A DNA stretch of 6,906 nucleotides from Candidatus Methanocomedens sp. (GTDB taxonomy: Archaea; Halobacteriota; Methanosarcinia; Methanosarcinales; Methanocomedenaceae). A model generated the notes under the pieces. It worked only from the letters and a program-made list of their open reading frames with translations, was not told the origin of the DNA and searched no databases. Positions 1 to 6,266 of the stretch are shown in pieces. The first letter of the stretch is position 1. Each line of letters starts with the position of its first letter. The stretch is from positions 1 through 6,906 of the forward strand of contig QBUR01000135.1 of the NCBI GenBank assembly GCA_013374385.1, given 5' to 3'. Both the position numbers and the translations under genes were made by a program.

Positions 1-240
1 CTTTGCCTCAACCTGAAAGGGTGCAGACTTGCCAATGGTGTTTCATTGTATGAACGGAGGCAAACCTGTTAATGTAAGACACTCAACGACGCTGAAAAGC
101 GAGAGACTTACAGACGCTTAATGCGTTAATAGGCTGCAGACCGGAATTACAAAAGCAGTGATCTGAGTGAAAACTGCTGCCCGATATAAAGGGTTATGAA
201 AGGCTTGAGCCGCTGTGACAAGAAGTTACATCATAAATTG
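1..240 (+). mobile_element. 3' portion of a degenerate group II intron (left copy)
   Basis: This stretch aligns with 693-898 of the complete intron to its right. By hand I count about 22 mismatches and one 3-nt insertion over roughly 206 bases (about 89% identity), mostly transitions. It covers the region before domain V, including a CCT-GAAA-GGG hairpin, a TGTAAG/CTTACA helix, a CGCT-GAAA-AGCG hairpin and a short domain IV-like hairpin. Homology holds up to the GAGC of domain V (207-210) and then decays. A TGTGAC/GTTACA upper stem remains, but the lower stem cannot close, because nothing after it complements GAGCCGC as GCGGTTC would. No domain VI follows. The copy continues to the left of the window, so its domain I is unseen. 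The broken domain V suggests it no longer splices. The homology to the right copy is seen directly; loss of function is inferred. Confidence 0.8.
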
Positions 241-472
241 CCATTGTGCTACTCCATCCATTTGGAGTAATCCTACTATGATATGCGTTGGTGGTAACGC
301 CAGGGTGTAGTGCTCATAGGACAATATGGAAATGTTGGAAGTCTAATCCAGCCAATCTGTTAGGATAAAGAATACCATGAAGAAACACATGTTGAATCAC
401 CGTAAGAGTCGTCAGCCTTGATAAGCGAAATAAGACTGATACGCTTAACCAAAAGGTAAAAAATCGGGTTAT

Positions 473-478
473 AATGGC
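473..478 (+). other. EBS1 of the intron, pairing with IBS1 at 240-245
   Basis: AATGGC at 473-478 is the perfect reverse complement of GCCATT at 240-245, the six bases directly before the proposed intron start at G246. This exon-binding/intron-binding pairing defines the 5' splice site and the integration target in group II introns. A 6-nt match at a fixed site somewhere in domain I has a chance of several percent, so it is supportive, not decisive, alone. A second match, ATTTATG at 551-557 with CATAAAT at 232-238, could be EBS2/IBS2. However, it lies 3' of EBS1, which is not the usual order, so I do not rely on it. Confidence 0.6.
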
Positions 479-894
479 TCGGCTTACATTATAATAAATG
501 GACAAATGATTTTCGGCTTACAGGTGGCTTCTAAAGTATTCACAAAAATTATTTATGGTGTAGAACTTGGTAAGCCCTATGCACTCCCAGTATTTGGGTA
601 GGAACTCCGTGAGGAGGGACGATGGTGCAGAGGGTAGAGGAAATGGTAAAAAGCAAATGACAATTTGTAATGAGTTGTATAGAGGTTCAAAATTTGCCTT
701 AACCCGAAAGGGTGCTGACTTACCAGTGGTGTTCCATTGTATGAATGGAGGCAAACCTATCAATGTGAGATACTCAACTACGCTGAAAAGCGAGAGGCTC
801 ACAGACGCTCAATGCGTTAATAGGCTGCAGACCGGAATTACAAAAGCAATTATCGAAATGATAACTGCTGCCCGATAAGGGTTATGGAAGGCTT

Positions 895-928
895 GAGCGG
901 TATGAAACTAAAGTTTCACGTACCGTTC
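895..928 (+). ncRNA. Group II intron domain V (catalytic hairpin)
   Basis: This is a 34-nt hairpin of exactly the usual domain V length. It starts GAGCGG, containing the catalytic AGC triad, and closes with the complementary CCGTTC. The two-base CG bulge lies at 919-920, and the upper stem GAAAC/GTTTC is capped by TAAA instead of the usual GAAA. Domain V is the most conserved element of group II introns and coordinates the catalytic metal ions. It is the main evidence for the intron call and for its + orientation. Confidence 0.88.
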
Positions 929-970
929 TGAGAAGAGGGAGAGCGAGTAATCGCTCTTCCTTATTCGGCT
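929..970 (+). ncRNA. Group II intron domain VI and 3' splice region
   Basis: A stem of about 12 bp (935-946 with 951-962, two G-U pairs) is capped by GTAA. It is followed by an unpaired A at 963 within TTATTCGGCT, the usual context of the branch-point adenosine seven to eight bases before the 3' end. Counting from that A puts the 3' splice site near 970. The following A971 would pair with T472, the base just 5' of EBS1, as a delta/delta' contact. The last bases (GGCT) do not fit the common AY ending, so the exact junction could be off by a few bases. Confidence 0.65.
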
Positions 971-1007
971 AAGATAATCCCCTATAAGCCCCCCCTATTG
1001 AGCCCCA

Positions 1008-1018
1008 CAAAAAACAAC
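1008..1018 (-). terminator. Oligo-T stretch after the aldolase stop codon
   Basis: Directly after the TAG stop of the aldolase gene, the - strand reads GTTGTTTTTTG. Runs of T on the non-template strand are the usual intrinsic termination signal for archaeal RNA polymerase, and no hairpin is needed. It would end the ferredoxin-reductase-aldolase transcript just before it reaches the intron, which lies in the opposite orientation. The T-run is visible; its role is inferred from position. Confidence 0.45.
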
Positions 1019-2158
1019 CTACCTCATTGCATTCCTGACAATCTGCGCTGAGCCCCCTGCATTGAAAGCCTTCAGGAACACCAGCGTTTCAGCATAAGCC
1101 AAGGCATCAATGGCCATCTTTGTGTCATCACCAACAGAATAAATCCTGTCATAGAACTGCTTAATAGCGAACTTGCAGAACTTGCCGAACAACTCATTAT
1201 CGGACTTGCCCTTTGCCTGCTCCTTGTAAGTATCAAGGGTCCAGTTCCAGATATCACTGTACAGTTCAGGCTCGTACACCTTGAACAAATCCCATACCAT
1301 ATTCTGGTAGAAAGTGGCTACATTGCCCTTGTTAATATCCCCGCGCGGGAAATGATTATGTATCAGGTCCCTGGGCGTACCCGTAATACCGTGCTGGGCA
1401 ATCCTTACGTCCAGGTTATTGTCCCTCAATGCCTTAGCCACAGCCGAGGTCTGGGGAATGTCAATTGAAACCTGCTCAATCATATTGCCAAGAGCGTCAT
1501 ACGTATTGCCATGTGCGCTGCCGTTTGCAATAGCCAGCACGTGGGGCCGGATGCCGTTCTCGTTTAGCGCAGTAATGAATGTAACTGCTTCCTCAGGCCT
1601 GGTAAGCACCCTGCCTGATTCGTCCTCCCGTCCTATCTCGCCGACCTCAACCTCAAGACCGTACTCCCTGCCCGCCATTCTTTCTTCGATATGCTTTGCC
1701 ACTTGGGTGGTGGCATTTATATTATCTGCCAGTTCCTCTCGCAGGTCTCCGCCCTGGAAATTGAACAGGTGGGACGCATCAATAGCAAATGAAGTGAAAC
1801 CCGCATCTATCTGGGCACTCACCAGTTCCTTGGTGCCCTCAATATCCTCAGGTGTCCCCTTCTTAATCCCAATATGGTCAGCATGCAATGCCCATATGTC
1901 AAATCCCACTTCTCGCGCTGCTTCATTTGCCATTCGCGAAAAATCAGCCGGTGTCTGGCCAGTATAACCCCCTTCAAGGTCACATTCAGACCTGGCAAGT
2001 TCAACAATAAGCGCAGCGTCCATATCCTTAGCTGCCCGGAAAATCCCCCTGTTCACCAGTGCAATCCTGAGATTGGCTGCCATGATAATGGCATCCTTAT
2101 CTTTCAGGCTATCAAACAAAAGCGAACCGGCTTTTGGTCCAAAATCTATATCGCTCAT
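1019..2158 (-). CDS. fba: Class II fructose-bisphosphate aldolase-family protein
   Basis: This 379-residue protein belongs to the zinc-dependent class II aldolase family, which reversibly joins dihydroxyacetone phosphate with an aldehyde such as glyceraldehyde 3-phosphate. The family motifs are in order. HADH at 92-95 supplies the catalytic Asp94 and zinc ligand His95. EVEVGEIG at 169-176 provides the glutamates. SAHG at 214-217 and HGITGTP at 256-262 give the other two zinc histidines and the phosphate-binding loop. GDINKGN at 273-279 matches the substrate-binding KxN segment. GGYTGQTPADF at 63-73 recalls the GatZ/KbaZ branch, but here the metal ligands are kept. It is longer than the common 285-360 residues because of an extra C-terminal helical part. 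The ATG overlaps the reductase stop (ATGA), and AAGGAGGT (2165-2172) sits at correct spacing, so the start is well supported and translation is probably coupled. The cytoplasmic aldolase role is fairly sure; the exact sugar phosphate substrate is not. Confidence 0.85.
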   Translation of the reverse strand: MSDIDFGPKAGSLLFDSLKDKDAIIMAANLRIALVNRGIFRAAKDMDAALIVELARSECDLEGGYTGQTPADFSRMANEAAREVGFDIWALHADHIGIKKGTPEDIEGTKELVSAQIDAGFTSFAIDASHLFNFQGGDLREELADNINATTQVAKHIEERMAGREYGLEVEVGEIGREDESGRVLTRPEEAVTFITALNENGIRPHVLAIANGSAHGNTYDALGNMIEQVSIDIPQTSAVAKALRDNNLDVRIAQHGITGTPRDLIHNHFPRGDINKGNVATFYQNMVWDLFKVYEPELYSDIWNWTLDTYKEQAKGKSDNELFGKFCKFAIKQFYDRIYSVGDDTKMAIDALAYAETLVFLKAFNAGGSAQIVRNAMR

Positions 2159-3381
2159 GTATATACCTCCTTTTTAACTTCACTCTCAATTTCTTTGATA
2201 CCTATAAATATACTCCTCAAGTCCCATAATAGTTTCTTATTAGCCTTGAACAAAGCCCACACCAGCCCGATAAGAGTGGTACTGCCCAGGTCAACCCCTT
2301 CAAGGGAATGAGCCAAAGTATTCAGTTCATCGTCAGTCATTCTAGTGAACCGATCCTTGACCACCATGCCCATATCAATGTCACGCCCCAGTTCAACACG
2401 CCATTTCTTCTCATACTCCTGCAAAGACTCAGCAGACACATCTGAGCGCCTGATAGCATTGGCTGCCACTTTGCCAGCCATATCCCCTGCCCACATCGAA
2501 TTGAATATACCACCGCCAGTTACCGGGTCTGATTGGCGGGCAGCATCTCCAACAAGCATAAGTCCGTTGGCAACCGTCCTTTCAATTGTACCGCACACAG
2601 GTACACCTCCAACTACCAGCTCAATTTTCTTGCCATCAGGATAATGTTTACTTATGAACTCATCCAGTAGTTCCAATGCCCTGACTTCACCTGACATATG
2701 ACCTGTTATGCCTATTCCAACATTGGCCGTATTTTTCCCTTTCGGGAATATCCAGACATAACCCACAGGAGCAATCTTATTCCCCAGGTAAAATTTACAA
2801 AAATCCGGGTCGATATCAATATTTGTCATCAGATACTGTGCACACGTGCATATATCCCTCGGTTTTAACGTGGTGTCAATACCTGCCCAGCGTCCTACTT
2901 TCGACTCAACGCCGTCAGCACCCACCACAATCTTTGCCTTTATCTCATACTGTTTACCCATATGTTCTGCCTTTATGCCTTTAACAAAACCATCTTCCAT
3001 CAAGAGTCCGGTTGCTCTGGTCTTGACCATTACCTCAACCCCTGCCAGTGCAGCCTCCCTGGCCAGTGCCCGGTCGAACACCTTACGCTCAAGCACATAT
3101 CCCACTTCAGCGCCAGAAAGTTCCTCACTCATCTCTACCATAGTGCCGTCTGGTGAATATATCTTTGAACCTTTGACCTCGGCAGATATCCAGGCAGGGT
3201 CAGGCTCGATGTATTCCTTGAGGTATACCTTATTCACGCCCTCGGCGCATCGCACTGGGTCACCTATCTGCTGCCGCTTCTCGATAAGCAGCACATCAAG
3301 CCCCTCCATGACTGCGGTCTTTGCAGTCATTGAACCGCCCGGTCCCGCTCCCACTACAATAACATCATAACGGTCCTTCAT
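2155..3381 (-). CDS. Digeranylgeranylglycerophospholipid (geranylgeranyl) reductase
   Basis: This 408-residue FAD-dependent reductase saturates the isoprenoid double bonds of archaeal ether lipids, turning unsaturated archaeol precursors into archaeol at the membrane. GAGPGG at 11-16 with IEK at 33-35 forms the N-terminal dinucleotide-binding fold. RCAEG at 44-48 carries the conserved cysteine, and GADGVES at 154-160 and GDAARQSDP at 278-286 complete FAD binding. YVWIFP at 208-213, followed eight residues later by GIG, matches the YxWxFPx7-8GxG substrate motif of this family. An in-frame ATG 30 nt upstream (3411) exists. I prefer 3381 because GGAGGT (3388-3393) is correctly spaced and the ATG shares its A with the ferredoxin TGA (TGATG). 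The ferredoxin gene directly upstream matches the Methanosarcina acetivorans pair, where ferredoxin is needed for full reduction. Length is normal for the family. Confidence in function is high. Confidence 0.93.
   Translation of the reverse strand: MKDRYDVIVVGAGPGGSMTAKTAVMEGLDVLLIEKRQQIGDPVRCAEGVNKVYLKEYIEPDPAWISAEVKGSKIYSPDGTMVEMSEELSGAEVGYVLERKVFDRALAREAALAGVEVMVKTRATGLLMEDGFVKGIKAEHMGKQYEIKAKIVVGADGVESKVGRWAGIDTTLKPRDICTCAQYLMTNIDIDPDFCKFYLGNKIAPVGYVWIFPKGKNTANVGIGITGHMSGEVRALELLDEFISKHYPDGKKIELVVGGVPVCGTIERTVANGLMLVGDAARQSDPVTGGGIFNSMWAGDMAGKVAANAIRRSDVSAESLQEYEKKWRVELGRDIDMGMVVKDRFTRMTDDELNTLAHSLEGVDLGSTTLIGLVWALFKANKKLLWDLRSIFIGIKEIESEVKKEVYT
2165..2172 (-). promoter_or_regulatory. Shine-Dalgarno site of the aldolase gene, inside the reductase gene
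   Basis: AAGGAGGT on the - strand ends 6 nt before the aldolase ATG. It is also the coding sequence for the Lys-Glu-Val near the reductase C-terminus. With the 4-nt ATGA stop/start overlap it fixes the aldolase start and points to translational coupling. Confidence 0.8.
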
Positions 3382-3551
3382 CAGGATACCTCCAGCGCCC
3401 TCACAGGACATATCTTAATGCATATCCCGCAGTCATTGCATGACTCACCCACTTCAATCCAGGTTTCCATTAACTCAAGGACGCCTGTAGGGCACACACT
3501 GACACATGCACCACAATATCCACATTTTGATCTGTTTACACTTACTGTCAA
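3381..3551 (-). CDS. Small 2[4Fe-4S] ferredoxin, partner of the reductase
   Basis: This 56-residue bacterial-type ferredoxin has two complete cluster motifs, CGYCGACVSVCP at 10-21 and CNDCGICIKICP at 38-49, so all eight cysteines are present. The short linker and basic N-terminus leave no room for any other domain, and it is cytoplasmic with no signal peptide. The only start between the upstream in-frame TAA and the first motif is TTG at 3549-3551. GGAGAG (3559-3564) lies exactly 7 nt upstream, which supports this start. The TGA overlaps the reductase ATG by one base. Established work on Methanosarcina acetivorans shows that the neighbouring ferredoxin delivers electrons to geranylgeranyl reductase for fully saturated archaeol. 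The same arrangement here suggests the same job. It is short and TTG-initiated, so automated gene calling could easily miss it. Confidence 0.93.
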   Translation of the reverse strand: MTVSVNRSKCGYCGACVSVCPTGVLELMETWIEVGESCNDCGICIKICPVRALEVS

Positions 3552-3558
3552 AAATTAT

Positions 3559-3564
3559 CTCTCC
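3559..3564 (-). promoter_or_regulatory. Shine-Dalgarno site deciding the TTG start of ferredoxin
   Basis: GGAGAG on the - strand, 7 nt before TTG. No ATG or GTG lies in frame between the upstream stop and the first cluster cysteine, so this site is what justifies the rare start codon. Confidence 0.7.
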
Positions 3565-3623
3565 AATACATGTGATTTTGTTATTAAACCCCGAAATGTG
3601 CTAACCACTATTCCTTTTCAAAC

Positions 3624-3636
3624 ATTTAAATTTGTC
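3624..3636 (-). promoter_or_regulatory. Candidate TATA box/BRE for the ferredoxin-reductase-aldolase operon
   Basis: In the 139-bp gap between lysA and the ferredoxin gene the - strand reads ACGACAAATTTAAAT. ATTTAAAT resembles an archaeal TATA box, with purine/A-rich bases just upstream as expected for the TFB element. Transcription would start about 25 bases further on, leaving a leader of some 45-50 nt before TTG. This makes a separate promoter more likely than read-through from lysA, though read-through is not excluded. The rest of the gap shows nothing else I can name. Confidence 0.4.
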
Positions 3637-3690
3637 GTAATCTCGTAATGTTCATGAAAACGACCACGCAACAAATCATATGCTACTTAT

Positions 3691-4971
3691 CTAAAGGAAT
3701 CGTGCAGGAACAAGTTGGTTCGCCAACAGGTCATCATAAGTCTCAGCCTTCCTTATAACATCCACTTCACCGTCATTGACCAGCACCTCGGCACATCTGG
3801 GCCGTCCGTTATATTGACTGCTCATGCTAAACCCATAAGCACCTGCATCAAGAATGGCTATAATATCATTCTTCTCAACATGAGGTAATTCCCTGTCATG
3901 AGCAAGGATATCTCCGGTCTCGCATATAGGGCCGACCACAGTGTACAGACTTGAAACCTGGGCATCCACCTTATTTGCCACCACTACATGATGATAACTG
4001 TCATACATAGCAGGCCTTATCAGCAGGTTGAATCCAGCGTCGACACCCACAAACTTTTTAGCTGCATGCTTCATAGTATTGACAGAGGTTAGCAGTACAG
4101 TCGTATCTCCCATAATATACCTGCCTGGTTCAATAATTAGTTTCAGGTCAACACCAATGGCCTTTGAACGCTTCTCAAAGATAGGGAGTACTACATCTGC
4201 CAGGTCCTTTGGTGTGGGTGCGAGTTCGCCCTTCTTGTAGGGTATTCCCAGGCCCGAGCCCATATCAAGAAATTCCAGCTCTACGCCAAGTCTTTTCACC
4301 TGCTCGACCAGATCCATCATACGGTTGACTGCTTCGTCAAAGGGTGACGTATCCAGTATCTGGCTGCCGATATGACAGTGCATACCTATGGGATGTACGC
4401 CCTCCAGTTCAATCGCTTCTTTGTATGCAGCTACTACTTCCCTGTGCGGTATCCCGAACTTGGATGTTTTAAGTCCTGTACTTATCTTTGGATGGGTATC
4501 AGGGGATACATCCGGATTGACCCTGAAGGCGATATTAACGGTACTGTTATGCGATTTGGCAATGCGACTTAAGGTATTCAGTTCGTCAAGGGAATCCACT
4601 GAGACCCTGACCCCTGTCTCCACAGCCATTTCCAGTTCCCTGTCAGTCTTGGAGTTGCCGTTGAATAGTATCTTCTCCTTAGGGATACCTGCAAGCAGTG
4701 CCATATAAAGTTCGCCATCCCCAAACACGTCGGCACCTGCACCTTCCTGTGCCAGAATGCGCAAGAGGGTGAAGTTTCCATTAGCCTTGGCGGCATAGTA
4801 CAAGTCTGCATCAGGAAATGCCTCGCTGTACCTGCGGAAGTTGTCCCTGACACGCTGCTCGTTCGTCACATACAACGGCGTCCCGTACTCTTCAACAAGG
4901 TCAACAGTGTCAACCCCCCCGATGATAAGGTGACCGTCACGCTTTTCCAGATGGTTCTTTATCGTAAACAT
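3691..4971 (-). CDS. lysA: Diaminopimelate decarboxylase
   Basis: This 426-residue PLP enzyme of fold type III decarboxylates meso-diaminopimelate to lysine, the last step of the pathway, in the cytoplasm. The N-terminal barrel has YYAAKAN (58-64) with Lys62 binding PLP, HCHIGSQ (198-204), the phosphate-binding GSGLG (238-242; most relatives have GGGLG) and EPGRY (281-285). The C-terminal beta domain has GPICETGD (347-354) with the catalytic Cys350 contributed across the dimer, DAGAYG (375-380) and YNGRPR (387-392). GPICETGD and the full length separate it from ornithine/arginine decarboxylases. The ATG follows GAGGG (4978-4982) at 6 nt. It is divergent from ilvE and lies upstream of the lipid operon on the same strand. 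No defects are seen. Confidence 0.95.
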   Translation of the reverse strand: MFTIKNHLEKRDGHLIIGGVDTVDLVEEYGTPLYVTNEQRVRDNFRRYSEAFPDADLYYAAKANGNFTLLRILAQEGAGADVFGDGELYMALLAGIPKEKILFNGNSKTDRELEMAVETGVRVSVDSLDELNTLSRIAKSHNSTVNIAFRVNPDVSPDTHPKISTGLKTSKFGIPHREVVAAYKEAIELEGVHPIGMHCHIGSQILDTSPFDEAVNRMMDLVEQVKRLGVELEFLDMGSGLGIPYKKGELAPTPKDLADVVLPIFEKRSKAIGVDLKLIIEPGRYIMGDTTVLLTSVNTMKHAAKKFVGVDAGFNLLIRPAMYDSYHHVVVANKVDAQVSSLYTVVGPICETGDILAHDRELPHVEKNDIIAILDAGAYGFSMSSQYNGRPRCAEVLVNDGEVDVIRKAETYDDLLANQLVPARFL

Positions 4972-5198
4972 GTAATTCCCTCAATAATATTGCAATTTTT
5001 AATTGTCGGCTCTATTGAATATAATACAATAAAAGGCTTTTCAGGTTGTATGATTCTCATATCGGTTTAGTTGATTAATCCCAATTATTTGCCTACTTAA
5101 CTGCCCTCTTTTTACCACATCATCCCATCCATTATCTTTATTAGTGGTTATCTGTAATAGGGTATCGGTAACTTTCAACATTATTAGGGGCATAAATC
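4972..5198. promoter_or_regulatory. Divergent promoter region between lysA and ilvE
   Basis: This is a 227-bp AT-rich spacer with no ORF of note. For lysA, the - strand has TATTATATT (5018-5026), placing a start point near 4993 and a leader of about 22 nt. For ilvE, the + strand has TTTATTAG (5137-5144), placing a start near 5166-5170 and a leader of about 30 nt, with AGGGG (5186-5190) 8 nt before the ATG. CAATT-TTT-AATTG (4993-5005) is a small inverted repeat over the predicted lysA start point and could be an operator. The TATA boxes are judged by eye; the operator is a guess. Confidence 0.45.
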
Positions 5199-6266
5199 AT
5201 GTCAGACATCAATATCACAAGGACCCAAAACAGCCACATATCTGAGGTTGACTTTGATACGCTGGGCTTTGGTGAGGTTTTTACAGACCATATGTTCAGT
5301 ATGGATTACAAGAACGGAAAATGGATTAATCCCAGGATAGAACCCTATGGAAAGATAGAGTTCGAACCCGCCTTGTGCACTCTGCACTATGCCCAGGCAG
5401 TATTTGAAGGACTAAAGGCCTTCCATACCAAAGATGGCAGCATCAACATATTTCGGCCCGAGACAAACCTGGAACGTATGAATCGGTCTAATGTGAGAAT
5501 GTGCATCCCTGAGATTGACCTGGATATGTTTATGGAGGCCATGACCGAACTGATTAAACAGGACAGGGACTGGATACCTACCTCAATGGGATATTCTCTT
5601 TACATTCGCCCCTTTGTCTTTGGCACTGATAATTTCCTCGGCGTTCACCCGTCCAGTACATATCGATTCATGATTATCCTATCCCCGGTTGGTGCATACT
5701 ACAAGGAAGGTTTCAATCCAGTCAGCCTGCTGGTTCCAGATGAATATGTCAGGGCGGTAAAGGGCGGTGTAGGAGAGGCTAAGACCGCAGGCAATTATGC
5801 AGCCAGCTTGCTGCCTGCACAGATAGCTCAGGAAAAAGGTTTCACTCAGGTTCTCTGGCTGGACGGTGAACACCACAAGTACATCGACGAAGTTGGCACC
5901 ATGAACATCTTCTTTGTAATCGACGATGTGATAATAACACCGCCACTGGAAGGCTCTATCCTGCCTGGTATCACCAGGGAGACTGCACTCCAACTTACGA
6001 AATCATGGGGCATGGAAGTGCAGGAGAAGCGCATCTCGATAGACGAGGTCATAGATGCCAACAAACAGGGCCGGCTCCAGGAGGTATTCGGCACTGGTAC
6101 CGCAGCTGTCATATCCCCTGTGGGCGAGATACAGTACAAGGACACCAATATCAATATCAATGACGGTGAGATTGGTCCAATCGCAAATCGTTTGTACGAT
6201 GAGATTACGCGTATCCAGTATGGTGAGATACCAGACACCCATGATTGGATATATAAAATTCTTTAA
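5199..6266 (+). CDS. ilvE: Branched-chain amino acid aminotransferase
   Basis: This 355-residue PLP-dependent fold type IV aminotransferase interconverts leucine, isoleucine and valine with their 2-oxo acids, using glutamate/2-oxoglutarate, as the last step of branched-chain amino acid synthesis. Family motifs are TLHYAQAVFEGLKAF (61-75), RPFVFGTDNFLG (137-148), GEAKTAGNYAAS (192-203) with Lys195 forming the Schiff base, EVGTMNIFFV (231-240), SILPGITR (253-260) for the cofactor phosphate, and EVFGTGTAAVISPVG (295-309). The about 355-residue length and the long N-terminal strand region fit the eukaryote-like branch (the larger type), not the roughly 300-residue E. coli type. The ATG is preceded by AGGGG at 8 nt, and a Met further in would lose conserved N-terminal sequence. 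The gene stands alone on the + strand and runs convergently into the phosphoribosyltransferase. Confidence 0.95.
   Translation: MSDINITRTQNSHISEVDFDTLGFGEVFTDHMFSMDYKNGKWINPRIEPYGKIEFEPALCTLHYAQAVFEGLKAFHTKDGSINIFRPETNLERMNRSNVRMCIPEIDLDMFMEAMTELIKQDRDWIPTSMGYSLYIRPFVFGTDNFLGVHPSSTYRFMIILSPVGAYYKEGFNPVSLLVPDEYVRAVKGGVGEAKTAGNYAASLLPAQIAQEKGFTQVLWLDGEHHKYIDEVGTMNIFFVIDDVIITPPLEGSILPGITRETALQLTKSWGMEVQEKRISIDEVIDANKQGRLQEVFGTGTAAVISPVGEIQYKDTNININDGEIGPIANRLYDEITRIQYGEIPDTHDWIYKIL

Larger units (their letters stand above)
246..970 (+). mobile_element. ORF-less group II intron (right copy, apparently complete)
   Basis: This is a self-splicing ribozyme/retroelement of about 725 nt. The 5' end reads GTGCT, close to the group II consensus GUGYG, and GTGCTAC (246-252) can pair with GTAGTGC (307-313) as the first helix of domain I. 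The AATGGC at 473-478 is the exact complement of the six bases before the 5' end (EBS1/IBS1). GNRA-capped hairpins occur at 605-616 (CTCC-GTGA-GGAG), 703-712 (CCC-GAAA-GGG) and 781-792 (CGCT-GAAA-AGCG). A short hairpin at 823-872 occupies the domain IV position and leaves no room for a reverse transcriptase. Domains V and VI follow at 895-928 and 929-970. The 3' end is uncertain by a few bases. ORF-less introns that depend on a reverse transcriptase supplied elsewhere are known in Methanosarcina. It lies opposite to and downstream of the aldolase gene and interrupts no visible protein gene. I do not assign a structural class. Confidence 0.83.

Noticed and set aside
551..557. ATTTATG as EBS2 pairing with CATAAAT at 232-238
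   Set aside because: The complement is perfect, but it lies 3' of EBS1, whereas EBS2 normally precedes EBS1. A 7-nt match within 700 AT-rich bases is plausible by chance.
314..802. Two - strand open frames (63 and 94 residues) in the intron
   Set aside because: They are antisense to the structured ribozyme, have no recognisable motifs, and have no support beyond an open frame.
567..878. 103-residue open frame on the + strand within the intron
   Set aside because: It lies over domain I to IV of the ribozyme. The homologous frame in the left copy is broken by TAA at 119-121, and changes between the copies keep RNA helices, not codons.
1..970. CRISPR array or retron
   Set aside because: There are just two long diverged copies with no regular short repeats and spacers, and no reverse transcriptase. 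The domain V/VI architecture identifies a group II intron.
191..990. Pairing of 191-197 with 974-980 and of 202-206 with 986-990, as if the left intron resumed after the right one
   Set aside because: The two helices run in parallel order and cannot both form as nested stems, and no domain VI-like hairpin follows 970.
1419..1967. 182-residue + strand open frame
   Set aside because: It is a low-complexity Ser/Ala/Pro-rich shadow of the aldolase gene, whose motifs are all on the - strand. The same applies to the 174-residue + frame over the reductase (2846-3370).
3382..3411. Upstream ATG (3411) giving a reductase 10 residues longer
   Set aside because: The extra residues are encoded over the end of the ferredoxin gene in another frame. 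The ATG at 3381 has the Shine-Dalgarno site and the typical MKDRYDVIVVGAG family beginning.
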